Part shown: positions 55,211-64,000 of the stretch, one piece after another
How positions within the stretch are numbered: the first letter of the stretch is position 1
Layout of the letters: every line of letters begins with the position of its first letter
NCBI GenBank assembly: GCA_016706405.1
Contig: JADJJT010000001.1
Coordinates: 678,501-742,500 of the forward strand
Source of the DNA: Sphingobacteriales bacterium
GTDB lineage: Bacteria; Bacteroidota; Bacteroidia; Chitinophagales; UBA2359
Length of the DNA stretch: 64,000 bases
Reading direction: 5' to 3'
Position numbers and translations under genes: made by a program
Notes under the pieces: generated by a model
What the model saw: the letters and a program-made list of their open reading frames with translations, nothing else
The model's database searches: none
Told to the model about the DNA's origin: nothing

Positions 55211-55403
55211 GGTAATATAAGTGGAAAGATTTAAGGAGTAGGTTCAATGAAATTAAAACAAGACAGTCATTCTAATAAAGGCGGCAAGTTAATGCGTTTT
55301 GTTTAAACTTATGCCGGAATACTGCCTTATTTTTGTAAAAACTCCATGAAAATGCACTAAATCAAGCCAGTTATATTGGTTTTATCAGTACTTGCGCTTG
55401 CAA

Positions 55404-56609
55404 TTAATACATTGTTGTTTTGTACGGATACCGAATGGCGTATTGTTGTTGAATTATTTGCACTAATTTTTCGCGCAGGTCGTCAATACCTTCGCGCGCA
55501 GTGGCCGATATTAGGGCGCAATGCCCATCCGGATACCGGCTTTGCAACATTTGCCACAAGTCGTTCATTATTTCGGTGCGCTCGTGGTCTTTTAAAAATT
55601 CATCTAAATACGTGTCGCGGTACAAATCAATTTTATTAAACACAATTAGGGTGGGTTTTTCTTCGTTTTTGGTAACCTCGCGCAGCGTTTGGTTTACAAC
55701 GGTTATGTGTTCTTCAAACTGTGGGTGTGCAATATCGACCACATGAATTAAAATATCGGCTTCGCGCACTTCATCTAAGGTCGATTTAAAACTTTCGATA
55801 AGGGCGTGCGGCAGTTTGCGTATAAACCCAACCGTATCGGACAATAAAAAAGGCGTTTGTTGCAATACTACTTTCCGGACGGTAGTGTCTAAGGTGGCAA
55901 ACAGTTTGTTTTCAACAAAAACCTCCGATTTGCTAAGCAGGGTCATTAGTGTAGATTTGCCCACATTGGTATAACCTACCAACGATACCCGAATTAACTC
56001 GCCGCGTTGTTTGCGCATGGTTATATTTTGCTTGTCAATATCAATGAGGCGACGCTTTAACATGGCAATTTTTTCTTTCACAATACGGCGGTCAGTTTCA
56101 ATTTCTTGCTCGCCGGGGCCGCGCATACCTACGCCTCCTCGCTGGCGCTCCAAGTGGGTCCAAAGGCCTTTTAAACGAGGCAGTAAATATTGCATTTGTG
56201 CCAACTCGACTTGCGTTTTGGCTTGGGCAGTTTGGGCGCGCCGGGCAAAAATATCGAGAATTAAAAAACTGCGGTCCATTACCTTTACTTTCAGTTCTTT
56301 TTCTAAAATAGCCTGTTGTTTAGGGCTAAGGTCGTCGTCAAAAATTACTAAATCAATTTGAGCGGCGTTTACATAGTCGGCAATTTCGGCCAGTTTGCCT
56401 TTGCCAACAAAAGTTCGGGTATCGGGGCGCAACATTTTTTGGGTAAACCGTTTTTTAACTACGGCCCCGGCGGTTTCGGTTAAAAATGCTAATTCGTCTA
56501 AGTACTCGTGTAGTTGTGTTTCGGTTTGTTGCTGGTGTATTAAGCCCACCAATACCGCTGTTTCGATGCGGTTATCGGCTGTTGGGGTTGAGTTTGTGTT
56601 ATCTTTCAA
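55404..56609 (-). CDS. hflX: ribosome-associated GTPase HflX
   Basis: 401 residues. The HflX N-terminal domain has TRTFVGKGKLAEI (65-77), the linker shows GGVGMRGPGE (158-167), and the GTPase motifs are G1 GYTNVGKST (212-220), G3 DTVGF, and G4 NKID. A short C-terminal extension ends YPYKTTMY. HflX splits ribosomes under stress and belongs to the Obg-HflX family. It is monocistronic; about 95 bp separate it from the exported molybdopterin-domain gene downstream of its start. Confidence 0.95.
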   Translation of the reverse strand: MKDNTNSTPTADNRIETAVLVGLIHQQQTETQLHEYLDELAFLTETAGAVVKKRFTQKMLRPDTRTFVGKGKLAEIADYVNAAQIDLVIFDDDLSPKQQAILEKELKVKVMDRSFLILDIFARRAQTAQAKTQVELAQMQYLLPRLKGLWTHLERQRGGVGMRGPGEQEIETDRRIVKEKIAMLKRRLIDIDKQNITMRKQRGELIRVSLVGYTNVGKSTLMTLLSKSEVFVENKLFATLDTTVRKVVLQQTPFLLSDTVGFIRKLPHALIESFKSTLDEVREADILIHVVDIAHPQFEEHITVVNQTLREVTKNEEKPTLIVFNKIDLYRDTYLDEFLKDHERTEIMNDLWQMLQSRYPDGHCALISATAREGIDDLREKLVQIIQQQYAIRYPYKTTMY

Positions 56610-56704
56610 AATAAATACGGTTCAGAGATAAGGATGTAAATTTGGATGATTTCAGTTTTATACTGCTGAAATGAATCCGGATGTAGTGTTATAAATAATT
56701 TTAG

Positions 56705-57229
56705 TTAGTCGGTTTTATTAACTTTTATTGTAGATAGCCCTTTAATGTAGCGCCTTCCTATTTTTAAATCTGATGCCGATACCGCCAGTATTCTTTCGTC
56801 AGTTTCAGCAAGTTTTTTGCCTTCTTTTTCGGTAATTATAAAAATTTGGTCGCCAATTTCGGTATTAAATATTTCGTTCCACGAAAATACAACTTTGTAG
56901 CCGTCTGTTGCTACCAAACAAAGATAGTATTCATTAAGTTCCTTTGGCTTTTCCACGGCAAACTCAATTTTATCCAATAGATTTTTTAGCGGAAACCCCC
57001 TTAATTGCTTGGCTACTCCTTTAAACTCGCCATTATGGTTTACTATTTCTAAGTCTTTTATTGGCTGGGTAGGGAATTGTTCCAAATCTTTTAACGAAAA
57101 TTTAAGCACTGTTTTAACCATGCCTTCAATTTTTAACTCGTCCGAAGGTGGTATGATGCGCTGTGCGCAAACTACATTTGTTAAAGCAAATAAGGATATT
57201 ATTAGTATGTTTACAGCAATTTTTTTCAT
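56705..57229 (-). CDS. small exported protein with a sulfite-oxidase-like molybdopterin domain
   Basis: 174 residues with a signal peptide ending VCAQ. The rest resembles the oxidoreductase molybdopterin-binding fold in reduced form: IEGMVKTVLKFSLKDLEQFP, GEFKGVAKQLRGFPLKNLLDKI, LVATDGYKVVFSWNEIFN. The conserved cysteine ligand of molybdenum is not seen, nor is there room for the whole domain, so cofactor binding is doubtful. Such standalone proteins are common in Bacteroidota and their function is unknown. It is followed by kmo 88 bp downstream (57318 being the kmo stop end, with kmo transcribed in the same direction). Confidence 0.65.
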   Translation of the reverse strand: MKKIAVNILIISLFALTNVVCAQRIIPPSDELKIEGMVKTVLKFSLKDLEQFPTQPIKDLEIVNHNGEFKGVAKQLRGFPLKNLLDKIEFAVEKPKELNEYYLCLVATDGYKVVFSWNEIFNTEIGDQIFIITEKEGKKLAETDERILAVSASDLKIGRRYIKGLSTIKVNKTD

Positions 57230-57317
57230 GTCATTTTAATCAATTTGAATAAACATTTTCCGGATTATTATAATTTTTATCCGGAGTTTTAGCTTTGTTA
57301 TAAGGCCCCATTCAACC

Positions 57318-58697
57318 TTATTTGCCCATAAAATTATGGATAATCTCGTCAATAGTGGCTTCGTTGGTTTGGGGTGTAAGGTGGTGGGTTTTAATTAATT
57401 TGTTTATCATGGCCTCTTGCGCCTTGCCTTTTTCGAGGGCGGTTGTATAGGCTATATCGGTAAACGACACCATGGTATAGAGCGGAAAATAAGATTGGGG
57501 GTATAAAAAATTAATGCGCCTTTCAATTTTTTGCAGCAATAAAAAGTCGGGGTCGGCTACTTTGTCGCGCATAACAATATAGTTTTGCTTTGACAGGTCT
57601 TGCATGGCATCGCCGTTTGGCTTGCGCAGGTTTTGGTAATGGTCAAAAATATGTGGCCAATCGTTAGTATTTACACCATTTTCATTACTACTGTATTGTT
57701 GCATTAATTGCCACATGATACTGCAGTCTTCAAAACCGCAGTTCATGCCTTGCCCAAAAAACGGAACGGTGGCATGTGCGGCATCGCCCATTAGGGCTAC
57801 TTTGCCGTGTGTCCATGGGTAGCACCTAATAATAGCTAATGACGACAGCGGATGGTCTTCCCAGGCATCGGCAACTTGTGGCATTAGGCGGTAAAAATCC
57901 GGAAAAACGGCTTCAAAAAATGCCTCTACTTTTGCTTTATCAGTTAAATTGTTAAAACAGTATTGGTGCCCTTCAAAAGGCATAAACAAAGTACAGGTAA
58001 ACGAGCCGTCAAAATTGGGCAGGGCAATAAGCATAAAACGTTCGCGCGGCCAAATATGCAGGGTTTCTTTGGCTAATGGATACGAGCCATCGGGGTTTGC
58101 CGGAAGTAATATCTCGCGGTAGCCATCCGGAATATAGGTTTGCGAGTAGTTAAACTGATCTAATTTTTGTAGCCCGTTATACCGAACTGCCGAAAAAGCG
58201 CCGTCTGTGGCAAAAATAAGGTCGTCTTGGTGGGTAATTAATTGCCCTGTTTGGGTGTTTTTAAAGGTTAACAAGCCTTGTTGGGTATCGGCGTTAATGC
58301 ACTCGTGGTTAAAATGAATGGCTGCGTGGGTGCTATCTTCGGCAATATCCATTAATTTGGCGTTTATAGCACCCCTTGCAACCGAGTAAATAGCTTGGTT
58401 GTTGTTGCCATAAGGCTGGTAAGTGGTGGTGCCGTTTACGTGGTGCATGGTGCGCCCGTACATAGGAATGGCAATTTTGCGAATTTCGTCGCCTATACCA
58501 ACTTGGTCAAGGGCTTTCCAGCCCCTAAACGAGGTGGCCAAATTAATAGATTTACCTGCCGAGGTTGTGGCTTTGCGCATATCGGGGCGGCGCTCAAAAA
58601 TACTAACTTTGTAGCCCGCATTTTTAAGGTAAACTGCCCATAGCGAGCCTACTAAACCCGCGCCTACAATGGTGGCTGTTTTATTAGATACTGGCAT
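57318..58697 (-). CDS. kmo: kynurenine 3-monooxygenase
   Basis: 459 residues, FAD monooxygenase. The dinucleotide fold is GAGLVGSLWAVYL (12-24) followed by FERRPDMRK; the second FAD motif is GDAAHATVPFFGQGMNCGFED, very close to eukaryotic KMO. It hydroxylates L-kynurenine to 3-hydroxykynurenine with NADPH and oxygen. Its start overlaps the end of haaO by 14 bp, so the two are translationally coupled; haaO is the upstream gene. The hydrophobic C-terminal tail of the eukaryotic enzyme is not present. Together they suggest tryptophan-to-quinolinate NAD synthesis; kynureninase and the first enzyme are not in the window. Confidence 0.93.
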   Translation of the reverse strand: MPVSNKTATIVGAGLVGSLWAVYLKNAGYKVSIFERRPDMRKATTSAGKSINLATSFRGWKALDQVGIGDEIRKIAIPMYGRTMHHVNGTTTYQPYGNNNQAIYSVARGAINAKLMDIAEDSTHAAIHFNHECINADTQQGLLTFKNTQTGQLITHQDDLIFATDGAFSAVRYNGLQKLDQFNYSQTYIPDGYREILLPANPDGSYPLAKETLHIWPRERFMLIALPNFDGSFTCTLFMPFEGHQYCFNNLTDKAKVEAFFEAVFPDFYRLMPQVADAWEDHPLSSLAIIRCYPWTHGKVALMGDAAHATVPFFGQGMNCGFEDCSIMWQLMQQYSSNENGVNTNDWPHIFDHYQNLRKPNGDAMQDLSKQNYIVMRDKVADPDFLLLQKIERRINFLYPQSYFPLYTMVSFTDIAYTTALEKGKAQEAMINKLIKTHHLTPQTNEATIDEIIHNFMGK

Positions 58698-59226
58698 TTG
58701 TTGGGGGCGTTTCTTTTAGTTTAGGCACTTCCATTATGGCACCACAATGTTTGCACGTGCGAAGTTCCTGGCTGTCGTAAAAGTTTTTTAGCAATACAGC
58801 TAACTGACCAACAATATCTTTACAATGAAACGTAGCTTTGTACAGCTCGCGGTCGCAGTTTTCGCAGTACCAGGTGCAGGCATCTAACTCGTCTTCAGCC
58901 CTAAGTCGTTCTACAACCAAGCCAACTGTGTTGGGGTATCGTTGTGGCGAGTGCTCAACGCGGGGCGGCAGCAAAAAAATTTCGCCTTCTTTAATATCTA
59001 TAACACGGGTTTTGCCGTTTTCGCGGATGGGCAATTGCATATCGCCTTCTAACATATAGTAAAACTCTTCGCCAACGTTAAAATGAAAATCTTTTCGGGC
59101 ATTGGGGCCGCCTACAACCATAATCATAAAGTCGGTATCTTTATAAACAATTTGATTGCCTACGGGTGGTTTAAGTAAATGGCGATTTTCGTCAATCCAT
59201 TTTTTAAAATTAATAGGAGGAAGCAT
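58684..59226 (-). CDS. haaO: 3-hydroxyanthranilate 3,4-dioxygenase
   Basis: 180 residues, cupin. Iron ligands fit His48 and Glu54 (HFNVGEEFYY) and His92 (RVEHSPQ), with Arg44 and Arg96 for substrate binding, by alignment with the Cupriavidus enzyme at an offset of three. The C-terminal rubredoxin-like site is complete: CENC (121-124) and CKHC (158-161), seen in bacterial but not mammalian forms. It opens 3-hydroxyanthranilate to the precursor of quinolinate. Gene order is haaO then kmo, overlapping by 14 bp. Confidence 0.93.
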   Translation of the reverse strand: MLPPINFKKWIDENRHLLKPPVGNQIVYKDTDFMIMVVGGPNARKDFHFNVGEEFYYMLEGDMQLPIRENGKTRVIDIKEGEIFLLPPRVEHSPQRYPNTVGLVVERLRAEDELDACTWYCENCDRELYKATFHCKDIVGQLAVLLKNFYDSQELRTCKHCGAIMEVPKLKETPPTNASI

Positions 59227-59587
59227 AATAAGTAAGATTGTGTTTTTTGATGTTAATTAATAAGGATGTAGTTGAGGGTTGTTTTATATCCGGATTAAAA
59301 AAAAAAGGGGGGAACAGTTTTAGAAAGGCAAGACAGCGGTATATCTTAAATCATCCGGATAATAAAATAGATTAGGTTGTATTATGGTCAATGTGTTTAG
59401 CGAGGCAAATAAATATCCGGAATTAAATAAATAAAAAAAACATAAATTGACAAACTCATTTTAATTTTACTTGCCTTGCAATATGTTTAATTGGGCGGGT
59501 AAAATTACAAAATAGCCTCTAAATAAGGTTAATTGCCGGTTTTGTTTGCTTAAAAAAGATACTTTATTGTTTGGTTGTTTTGATTTG
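59227..59587. other. intergenic region with three TCCGGA sites
   Basis: About 360 bp, AT-rich. TCCGGA occurs near 59290, 59354 and 59416 at spacings of about 62-64 bp. No gene or RNA is seen; it should contain the haaO-kmo promoter. Confidence 0.4.
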
Positions 59588-60715
59588 TTAACGCCATTTT
59601 CGGGCAATTTTTAAGGTAAACCCAAAAGTACTGCCTACGTTGGGTTTGCTGCGCACGTGCATATGCTCGTTATGTGTTTCGATGATGTGTTTGCAAATGG
59701 CCAGCCCTAAACCCGACCCGCCGCTTTCTCTTGACCGGCTTTTATCTATGCGGTAAAAACGTTCAAACAGGCGCGGCAAATGCTTGGCCTCAATGCCTAT
59801 GCCATTGTCGGTAACTTCAATTAGGGCGTACTTGTTCATATTATACAATCCAATAGTAGTTGTGCCGTTTTGTTTGCCGTATTTAATTGAGTTTATCACC
59901 AAATTATTAAGTACTTGCGAAATTTTGTCGCGGTCGGCTTCAATCCGCATATTTCGGTCGCTACCCTCTTTGATTTTAAGGGTAATATGTTGTTTTTTGG
60001 CTAATTCTTCGTTGAGTTCAATTACTTCCTGTACTAAATCGCCAATTTTAAAGGGTGCTATATTCAACTGTAGTTCGCCTGCCTCAATTTTTGAAATTAA
60101 TACCAGCTCGTTTACAATTAAACTCAAGCGGTCTGTATTTTCGGCGGCTTTGCGCAGGTAGCGGTTGCAAATACTGGGGTCGTTAATGCCGCCGTCCATT
60201 AAAGTTTCAAGGTAGCCCTGAATATTAAAAATAGGTGTTTTTAATTCGTGCGATACATTTCCCAAAAACTCACGTCTGTAAATTTCCATTTTTTTTAGCT
60301 GTTCAATTTCCTGCCGGTTTTCGGTATCCCAGTCTATTACGGCGGCTTCTACGTTGTCTAAAACATTGGTGTTCATTTCAAGGTTAGGTTCGGCTAACTG
60401 TATTTTGGCATCGCGTTTTAGGCGATAAATATTTTTATAAATCAGTTTAACACGTCGGTAAATAAAGTTTTCAAGGGCATAATAAAATAGGTAATAAGCT
60501 ATAATACTAAAAAGCAAAACAAGCCCCACCAAGTACGGAAGAAAATAATTTACCGAATAAATGACAAAAACGCGCAAAATTAGCATGGCCAATATCCCCC
60601 CAAAAAAAGCACCAATACCCACCAATAAAGCTGTTACCCGAGCTAAATCGCTGGGTTTTACATTTTTAAGTTGTGCTTCGTAATATGCTACAACTTGCTG
60701 TAAGGTTTTTAACAT
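59588..60715 (-). CDS. membrane sensor histidine kinase (PhoR-like)
   Basis: 375 residues. Two N-terminal transmembrane helices (about 27-50 and 57-80) with almost no periplasmic loop, a linker, then HisKA with phosphoacceptor His156 in FLGNVSHELKTPIFN. The HATPase core follows: N box (DKISQVLNNLVINSIKYG), G1 DNGIGIE, F box RLFERFYRIDKSRSRESGGSGLGLAI. With no sensor domain it may sense the membrane or a partner protein. There is no response regulator beside it, unusual for a PhoR-type kinase. It is transcribed divergently from a SpoIIE-type phosphatase. Confidence 0.9.
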   Translation of the reverse strand: MLKTLQQVVAYYEAQLKNVKPSDLARVTALLVGIGAFFGGILAMLILRVFVIYSVNYFLPYLVGLVLLFSIIAYYLFYYALENFIYRRVKLIYKNIYRLKRDAKIQLAEPNLEMNTNVLDNVEAAVIDWDTENRQEIEQLKKMEIYRREFLGNVSHELKTPIFNIQGYLETLMDGGINDPSICNRYLRKAAENTDRLSLIVNELVLISKIEAGELQLNIAPFKIGDLVQEVIELNEELAKKQHITLKIKEGSDRNMRIEADRDKISQVLNNLVINSIKYGKQNGTTTIGLYNMNKYALIEVTDNGIGIEAKHLPRLFERFYRIDKSRSRESGGSGLGLAICKHIIETHNEHMHVRSKPNVGSTFGFTLKIARKWR

Positions 60716-60819
60716 AGTTTATTTATTACGGGTATTTGTTTTGGTTTTTTAGGAGCGATTATTTTCTGTAATAGGATGCTAAATATTGATTACTTATTTT
60801 TGTTCTAAAAATGCAAATG

Positions 60820-60827
60820 CAAAGTTA
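60820..60827 (-). promoter_or_regulatory. candidate -7 element of the sensor kinase gene
   Basis: TAACTTTG on the minus strand, 105 bp upstream of the kinase start. A plus-strand TAACTTTG lies at 60865-60872 for the divergent phosphatase gene, so the two may form back-to-back promoters about 40 bp apart. Confidence 0.4.
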
Positions 60828-60971
60828 AGATTAAACTTTACTCAAAAATGCAAAAATGCTTTCCTAACTTTGAGCCGATTTTTTACTATCAACCCCCAAC
60901 AGTTAATTATACTATTATATTTAGCGCAGGTATAGCTGAAAATATAATTTTGCTTGAACATTAAAAACAAT

Positions 60972-62222
60972 ATGGCTACTATTGCCCCACCCGATACCGC
61001 CCGGATGTTGCTTTTGCTAAAGCTTAGAATAGATACGTTGTTAGACGTAACAAAAGCCATTAATCAAAACAACTCAACAGCCGAGCTGTTTAAAATCTAC
61101 GAATTTGTGTTGCGGGCTCAAATGAGCGTGGCAAGTATGGCCATTTTTTATTTCGACGGGCAATGGAAATTTACAGGCGGGTATGGATTTGACAATAACA
61201 ATAATGACAGCACCGACGTCGCCGAAACAATACCCTTTTCAGATTATTTACTACAATTTACCCACATAACACCACTTGACCCCCCTACTAAACCCGCCTG
61301 CTATGCCTCGTTTGAAGTTGCCGTGCCAGTTTACCATAAAGACAAGCCCTTAGCGTTTGTACTGCTGGGTAAATTTGCCAGCCATGTAAAAGAGTCGCTA
61401 TATACCGAACATTACGACTTTATACAGGCTGTAACCAATATAATAATTGTAGCTATTGAAAATAAACGCCTTTTTAAGCAACGCATAGAGCAAGAGCGCT
61501 TGCTAAAAGAATTAGAAGTAGCCGGACAAGTCCAAAACCTCATTATCCCCAAACAGCTTCCAAGCAATAAGCGGGTTGATATGCAAGGCATTTACCAACC
61601 ACACCACAATATTGGCGGCGACTTTTACGACTATATTCCGCTTAATAACCACGAATTTATGGTTTGTATGGCCGACATTTCCGGAAAAGGAATTGGTGCA
61701 GCTATGCTAATGGCGCATGCGCAAGCCATTGTACGCACATTAGCACTCGAAAATCCGGATTTAAAAGTCCTTATCCGTAAATTAAATAAACGCCTGCTCG
61801 AAACCACAAACGGCGACCATTTTATAACCTTTTTCATTGCCAACTGCAACTTAAAACAACGAACGCTAACCTATGTAAATGCAGGGCATAACCCTCAAAT
61901 TTTAGCGCAAGACAACAAAATTACCTGGCTAAATAATGGCTGCACCCTGCTTGGTGCTTTTAGCAACCTCAAAGAAATTGTTGTAACAACCGAACAGCTA
62001 AAACCCAACGCCCTAATTTTAACCTATACAGATGGTATTACCGACCTCGAAAACGAAGCAGGGCAACGCTTCGAAACAGAAAGGCTATTGGCGTTTACAA
62101 CTCAAAACGCCCACCAAAAAGCAGACGATTTTAACCTTCAGCTACTGCAAACCCTAAAACAATATAAAGGGCGGCAAAACTTTACCGACGATGTATCTGT
62201 ATTAACTTTTAGGGTACACTAA
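60972..62222 (+). CDS. PP2C-type serine/threonine phosphatase (SpoIIE/RsbU) with GAF-like N-terminus
   Basis: 416 residues from the ATG at 60972 (MATIAPPDTARM); a TTG 18 bp upstream is also possible. The N-terminal 170 residues resemble a GAF domain. A coiled coil (NKRLFKQRIEQERLLKELEVAGQVQNLI) joins it to the SpoIIE phosphatase domain, with metal-binding acids in IGGDFYDYIPL, CMADISGKGIGAAMLMAHA and YTDGITDLEN. These proteins act in partner-switching networks that release anti-anti-sigma factors. No STAS or RsbW gene adjoins it. The next plus-strand element is a REP-like repeat. Confidence 0.88.
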   Translation: MATIAPPDTARMLLLLKLRIDTLLDVTKAINQNNSTAELFKIYEFVLRAQMSVASMAIFYFDGQWKFTGGYGFDNNNNDSTDVAETIPFSDYLLQFTHITPLDPPTKPACYASFEVAVPVYHKDKPLAFVLLGKFASHVKESLYTEHYDFIQAVTNIIIVAIENKRLFKQRIEQERLLKELEVAGQVQNLIIPKQLPSNKRVDMQGIYQPHHNIGGDFYDYIPLNNHEFMVCMADISGKGIGAAMLMAHAQAIVRTLALENPDLKVLIRKLNKRLLETTNGDHFITFFIANCNLKQRTLTYVNAGHNPQILAQDNKITWLNNGCTLLGAFSNLKEIVVTTEQLKPNALILTYTDGITDLENEAGQRFETERLLAFTTQNAHQKADDFNLQLLQTLKQYKGRQNFTDDVSVLTFRVH

Positions 62223-62263
62223 ACGCACAATTAAACAGCCACCAGAAAAAATTTTGATGCTTT

Positions 62264-62359
62264 GGGCGTTCCCCTTCGGGTCGGGCTATACGGTGCTGCG
62301 CTTCGCTTCGGTGCTGCGCACTGCGCCTTATCAGGCGACACACCTACTATCCCTAACGC
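62264..62359. repeat. GC-rich interspersed repeat of a Bacteroidota type
   Basis: The stretch begins GGGCGTTCCCCTTCGGGTCG and GGGCTAT, has TGCTGCGCTTCGCTTCGGTG in the middle and ends ATCCCTAACGC. These landmarks recur as interspersed repeats in several Bacteroidota genomes I know of. It is much richer in GC than its surroundings and contains no gene. Only one copy is in this window. Confidence 0.5.
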
Positions 62360-62630
62360 AAAGTAGTGTGGGGAGTTTTTCCCCTTCTTTGAGGAACTTA
62401 GAGGGAGTTGTCTCATAAATCCTTTAAACCTTGTAACCGCTGAATTGAGCCTGCCGAAGTATCATAGTTAAGACAATTTACTACAAACCAATAACTCATA
62501 TATTGTAATGATAAATATTTATGAGTGCGGGCAAAAAAAATATCCGGAAAAAGGTTTGAATATTAAAAAATTGTGTTAGCTTTGGGCGTACATCTTATGT
62601 CGTTTTTTTAACTTTAAATTTTTTAATCGT

Positions 62631-63925
62631 ATGAAAGAATTTAATTTAGCTACCAAGCTACCAAGCTAATTTACTAAAAGGGGTAAAGTTAGCGATTATG
62701 GTGGTATTATTAGCTGTTAATTTGCGATGGCGGGGGCAATATTCATGGCAATACATTTAACTATTTCGATGTAGGCACACAAACCGAAGACGATAACCCC
62801 GCCTTAGCCATTAAATGTAATAATTACGAAGACATAGCTTGCGGGCAAATGGCTATGCTAATTAACCCAGATTCGCCCGATGGGGTTATAGCCGACCAAG
62901 GCACCGGATGCGATAATGGACAAACATCGGGAAATCTATTTAGCTTTGGCTACCCCATTAATTGTGGTAGCTATGCTTACCCCTATTTATTGCAACCGCA
63001 TATTAATAGCCAAATTGCCATAAAATACTATGCCAATGGCGAACCCCTAAGCACCGTACCTATGCTAAATGCCGAACTAAACCCCAACTTGCCCCCCGGA
63101 TACCCATATGTAGAAAATTGCTTTAATCAGGAGACTGACCCAAATGCTTGCCCGCCCATACCCGCCAACCCCGACCCCGATATTGGTTTTAAACTGCAAA
63201 ACAATACAGCGGGTTCGGTAGCTACTTATATACAAAACAACTGGTCGGGTGTTGCCCTACAACAACAGGTAAATACAGGTTTGCACTATTATTGGCAACA
63301 AAACTTACCCGATTCGGCATGGGTATTTATACAAGCCATAAACACGCCCTTTGCCTACAAAATTGTTGCCGCCACTGCCATTAATCGGCATTTAGCCGAG
63401 CAAGCCGCCACAGCTATTGCCCAAATGAATACCCCCGATACCTTGTTGTTCAACCTCTTATACCAAGTAATAAATAGCGGCAGAGAACTTAACGATTTAA
63501 ATAGTCAAGAACTAAGCCAATTGCAGCAAATAGCTACAACCTATACCGATAGGCCCCTTGGCAGTATAGCCGAATCGGCTTTAACACTTGCCATCGATAC
63601 AACCTATTTGCGCATACCCGAAACCCTACCTGCTTTAAGCGAAAAGCAACCATACAACCAACAAATTCAACCCACTAATATCGTTAACGTGGCACCCAAC
63701 CCCGCCAGCAATTTTACCCAACTAACCGCCATACCTGCCGAGTATGGCAAGGGCAGTTTGCAGGTTTTTAATGTATTAGGCAACCAAGTTATAAATACGC
63801 GCTTGGGTAATTTGCCAACAGCAACCATAAATACAGCATTGCTGGCTAATGGTTTGTATTGGGTTAAACTAACCACGCCCAATGGGTATAAGCACCAGAT
63901 TGTAAAAATGGTAGTACAACATTAA
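62631..63925 (+). pseudogene. T9SS type A sorted protein, frameshifted or internally deleted
   Basis: An ATG at 62631 begins MKEFNLATKLPS, then stops at an 8-bp repeat (CTACCAAG twice, 62650-62665). A signal-peptide-like frame (LLKGVKLAIMVVLLAVN) follows in another frame, and the main frame opens at 62714 without a start (CDGGGNIHGNTFNYFDVG). From 62849 the protein runs 358 codons to a T9SS type A sorting domain (NPASNFTQLTAI...LANGLYWVKL). Three repeat copies would open the first junction; a one-base loss would join the second. The part after the signal looks like the end of a beta-helix protein, so an internal deletion is likely. It could also be sequencing error. Confidence 0.65.
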
Positions 63926-63939
63926 TTTATTACTAACCC

Positions 63940-63976
63940 GCACCACAAAGCCCAATGCTTTGTGGTGCTTTAATTT
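63940..63976 (+). terminator. Rho-independent terminator after the last gene
   Basis: GCACCACAAAGC and GCTTTGTGGTGC form a perfect 12-bp stem around CCAAT, followed by TTTAATTT, 15 bp after the stop. Confidence 0.85.
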
Positions 63977-64000
63977 ACTAAGAACTATGTATAAATACTT

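Noticed and set aside
1..64000. tRNA or rRNA genes
   Set aside because: I looked in the gene-free stretches and found no cloverleaf with a T-loop GTTCRA motif and no rRNA landmarks.

Overview
The window looks like chromosome of a Bacteroidota bacterium of moderate-to-low GC content, probably an uncultivated gliding or surface-adhesive lineage. The evidence is type IX secretion (T9SS) sorting domains on at least five proteins, a giant SprB-repeat protein, lipoproteins with the signal and lipobox pattern usual in the phylum, TAnnTTTG promoter elements, and a Rho factor with a long disordered insertion. The class or genus cannot be fixed from the sequence alone.

Layout. 1-2274: 3' end of a T9SS-exported lamin-tail-domain protein. 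2.3-6.9 kb: FkbM methyltransferase, a small membrane protein, and a duplicated lipoprotein pair flanking a biotinyl-carrier protein. 7.0-12.2 kb: two directly repeated IS5-type elements (927 bp each, own TNA target duplications) around a tyrosine phenol-lyase gene and a lipoprotein; the second copy interrupts a GNAT acetyltransferase. 12.9-26.4 kb: a single 4503-residue SprB-repeat adhesin-like protein with hierarchical internal duplications. 26.6-35.6 kb: small lipoproteins, a GT-C glycosyltransferase, a lipoprotein with a caspase-like His/Cys pair, a DUF4180 protein and an L,D-transpeptidase. 35.9-39.1 kb: a GT4 - GDPD - GT9 envelope operon. 39.1-47.4 kb: aminotransferase, secreted subtilase, MgtC-like protein, TPR protein and rho. 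48.4-48.8 kb: RNase P RNA. 49.1-63.9 kb: an outer-membrane protein beside a secreted CPPC thioredoxin-like protein, an epimerase, an amino-acid permease, hflX, a kmo-haaO kynurenine-pathway pair, a sensor kinase diverging from a SpoIIE-type phosphatase, and a broken T9SS-exported protein.

Much of the region serves the cell surface: T9SS cargo, lipoproteins, glycosyltransferases and a murein L,D-transpeptidase. The kmo-haaO pair feeds quinolinate and NAD synthesis from tryptophan, while tyrosine phenol-lyase degrades tyrosine.

The most unusual signal is the palindrome TCCGGA. By hand I count about 100 copies in 64 kb, where roughly nine would be expected from base composition. They fall in coding and non-coding DNA and resemble the highly iterated palindromes (HIP) of cyanobacteria. 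Several small indels (both IS copies, the META lipoprotein start, the last gene) lie in homopolymers or short repeats and may be real decay or sequencing error.
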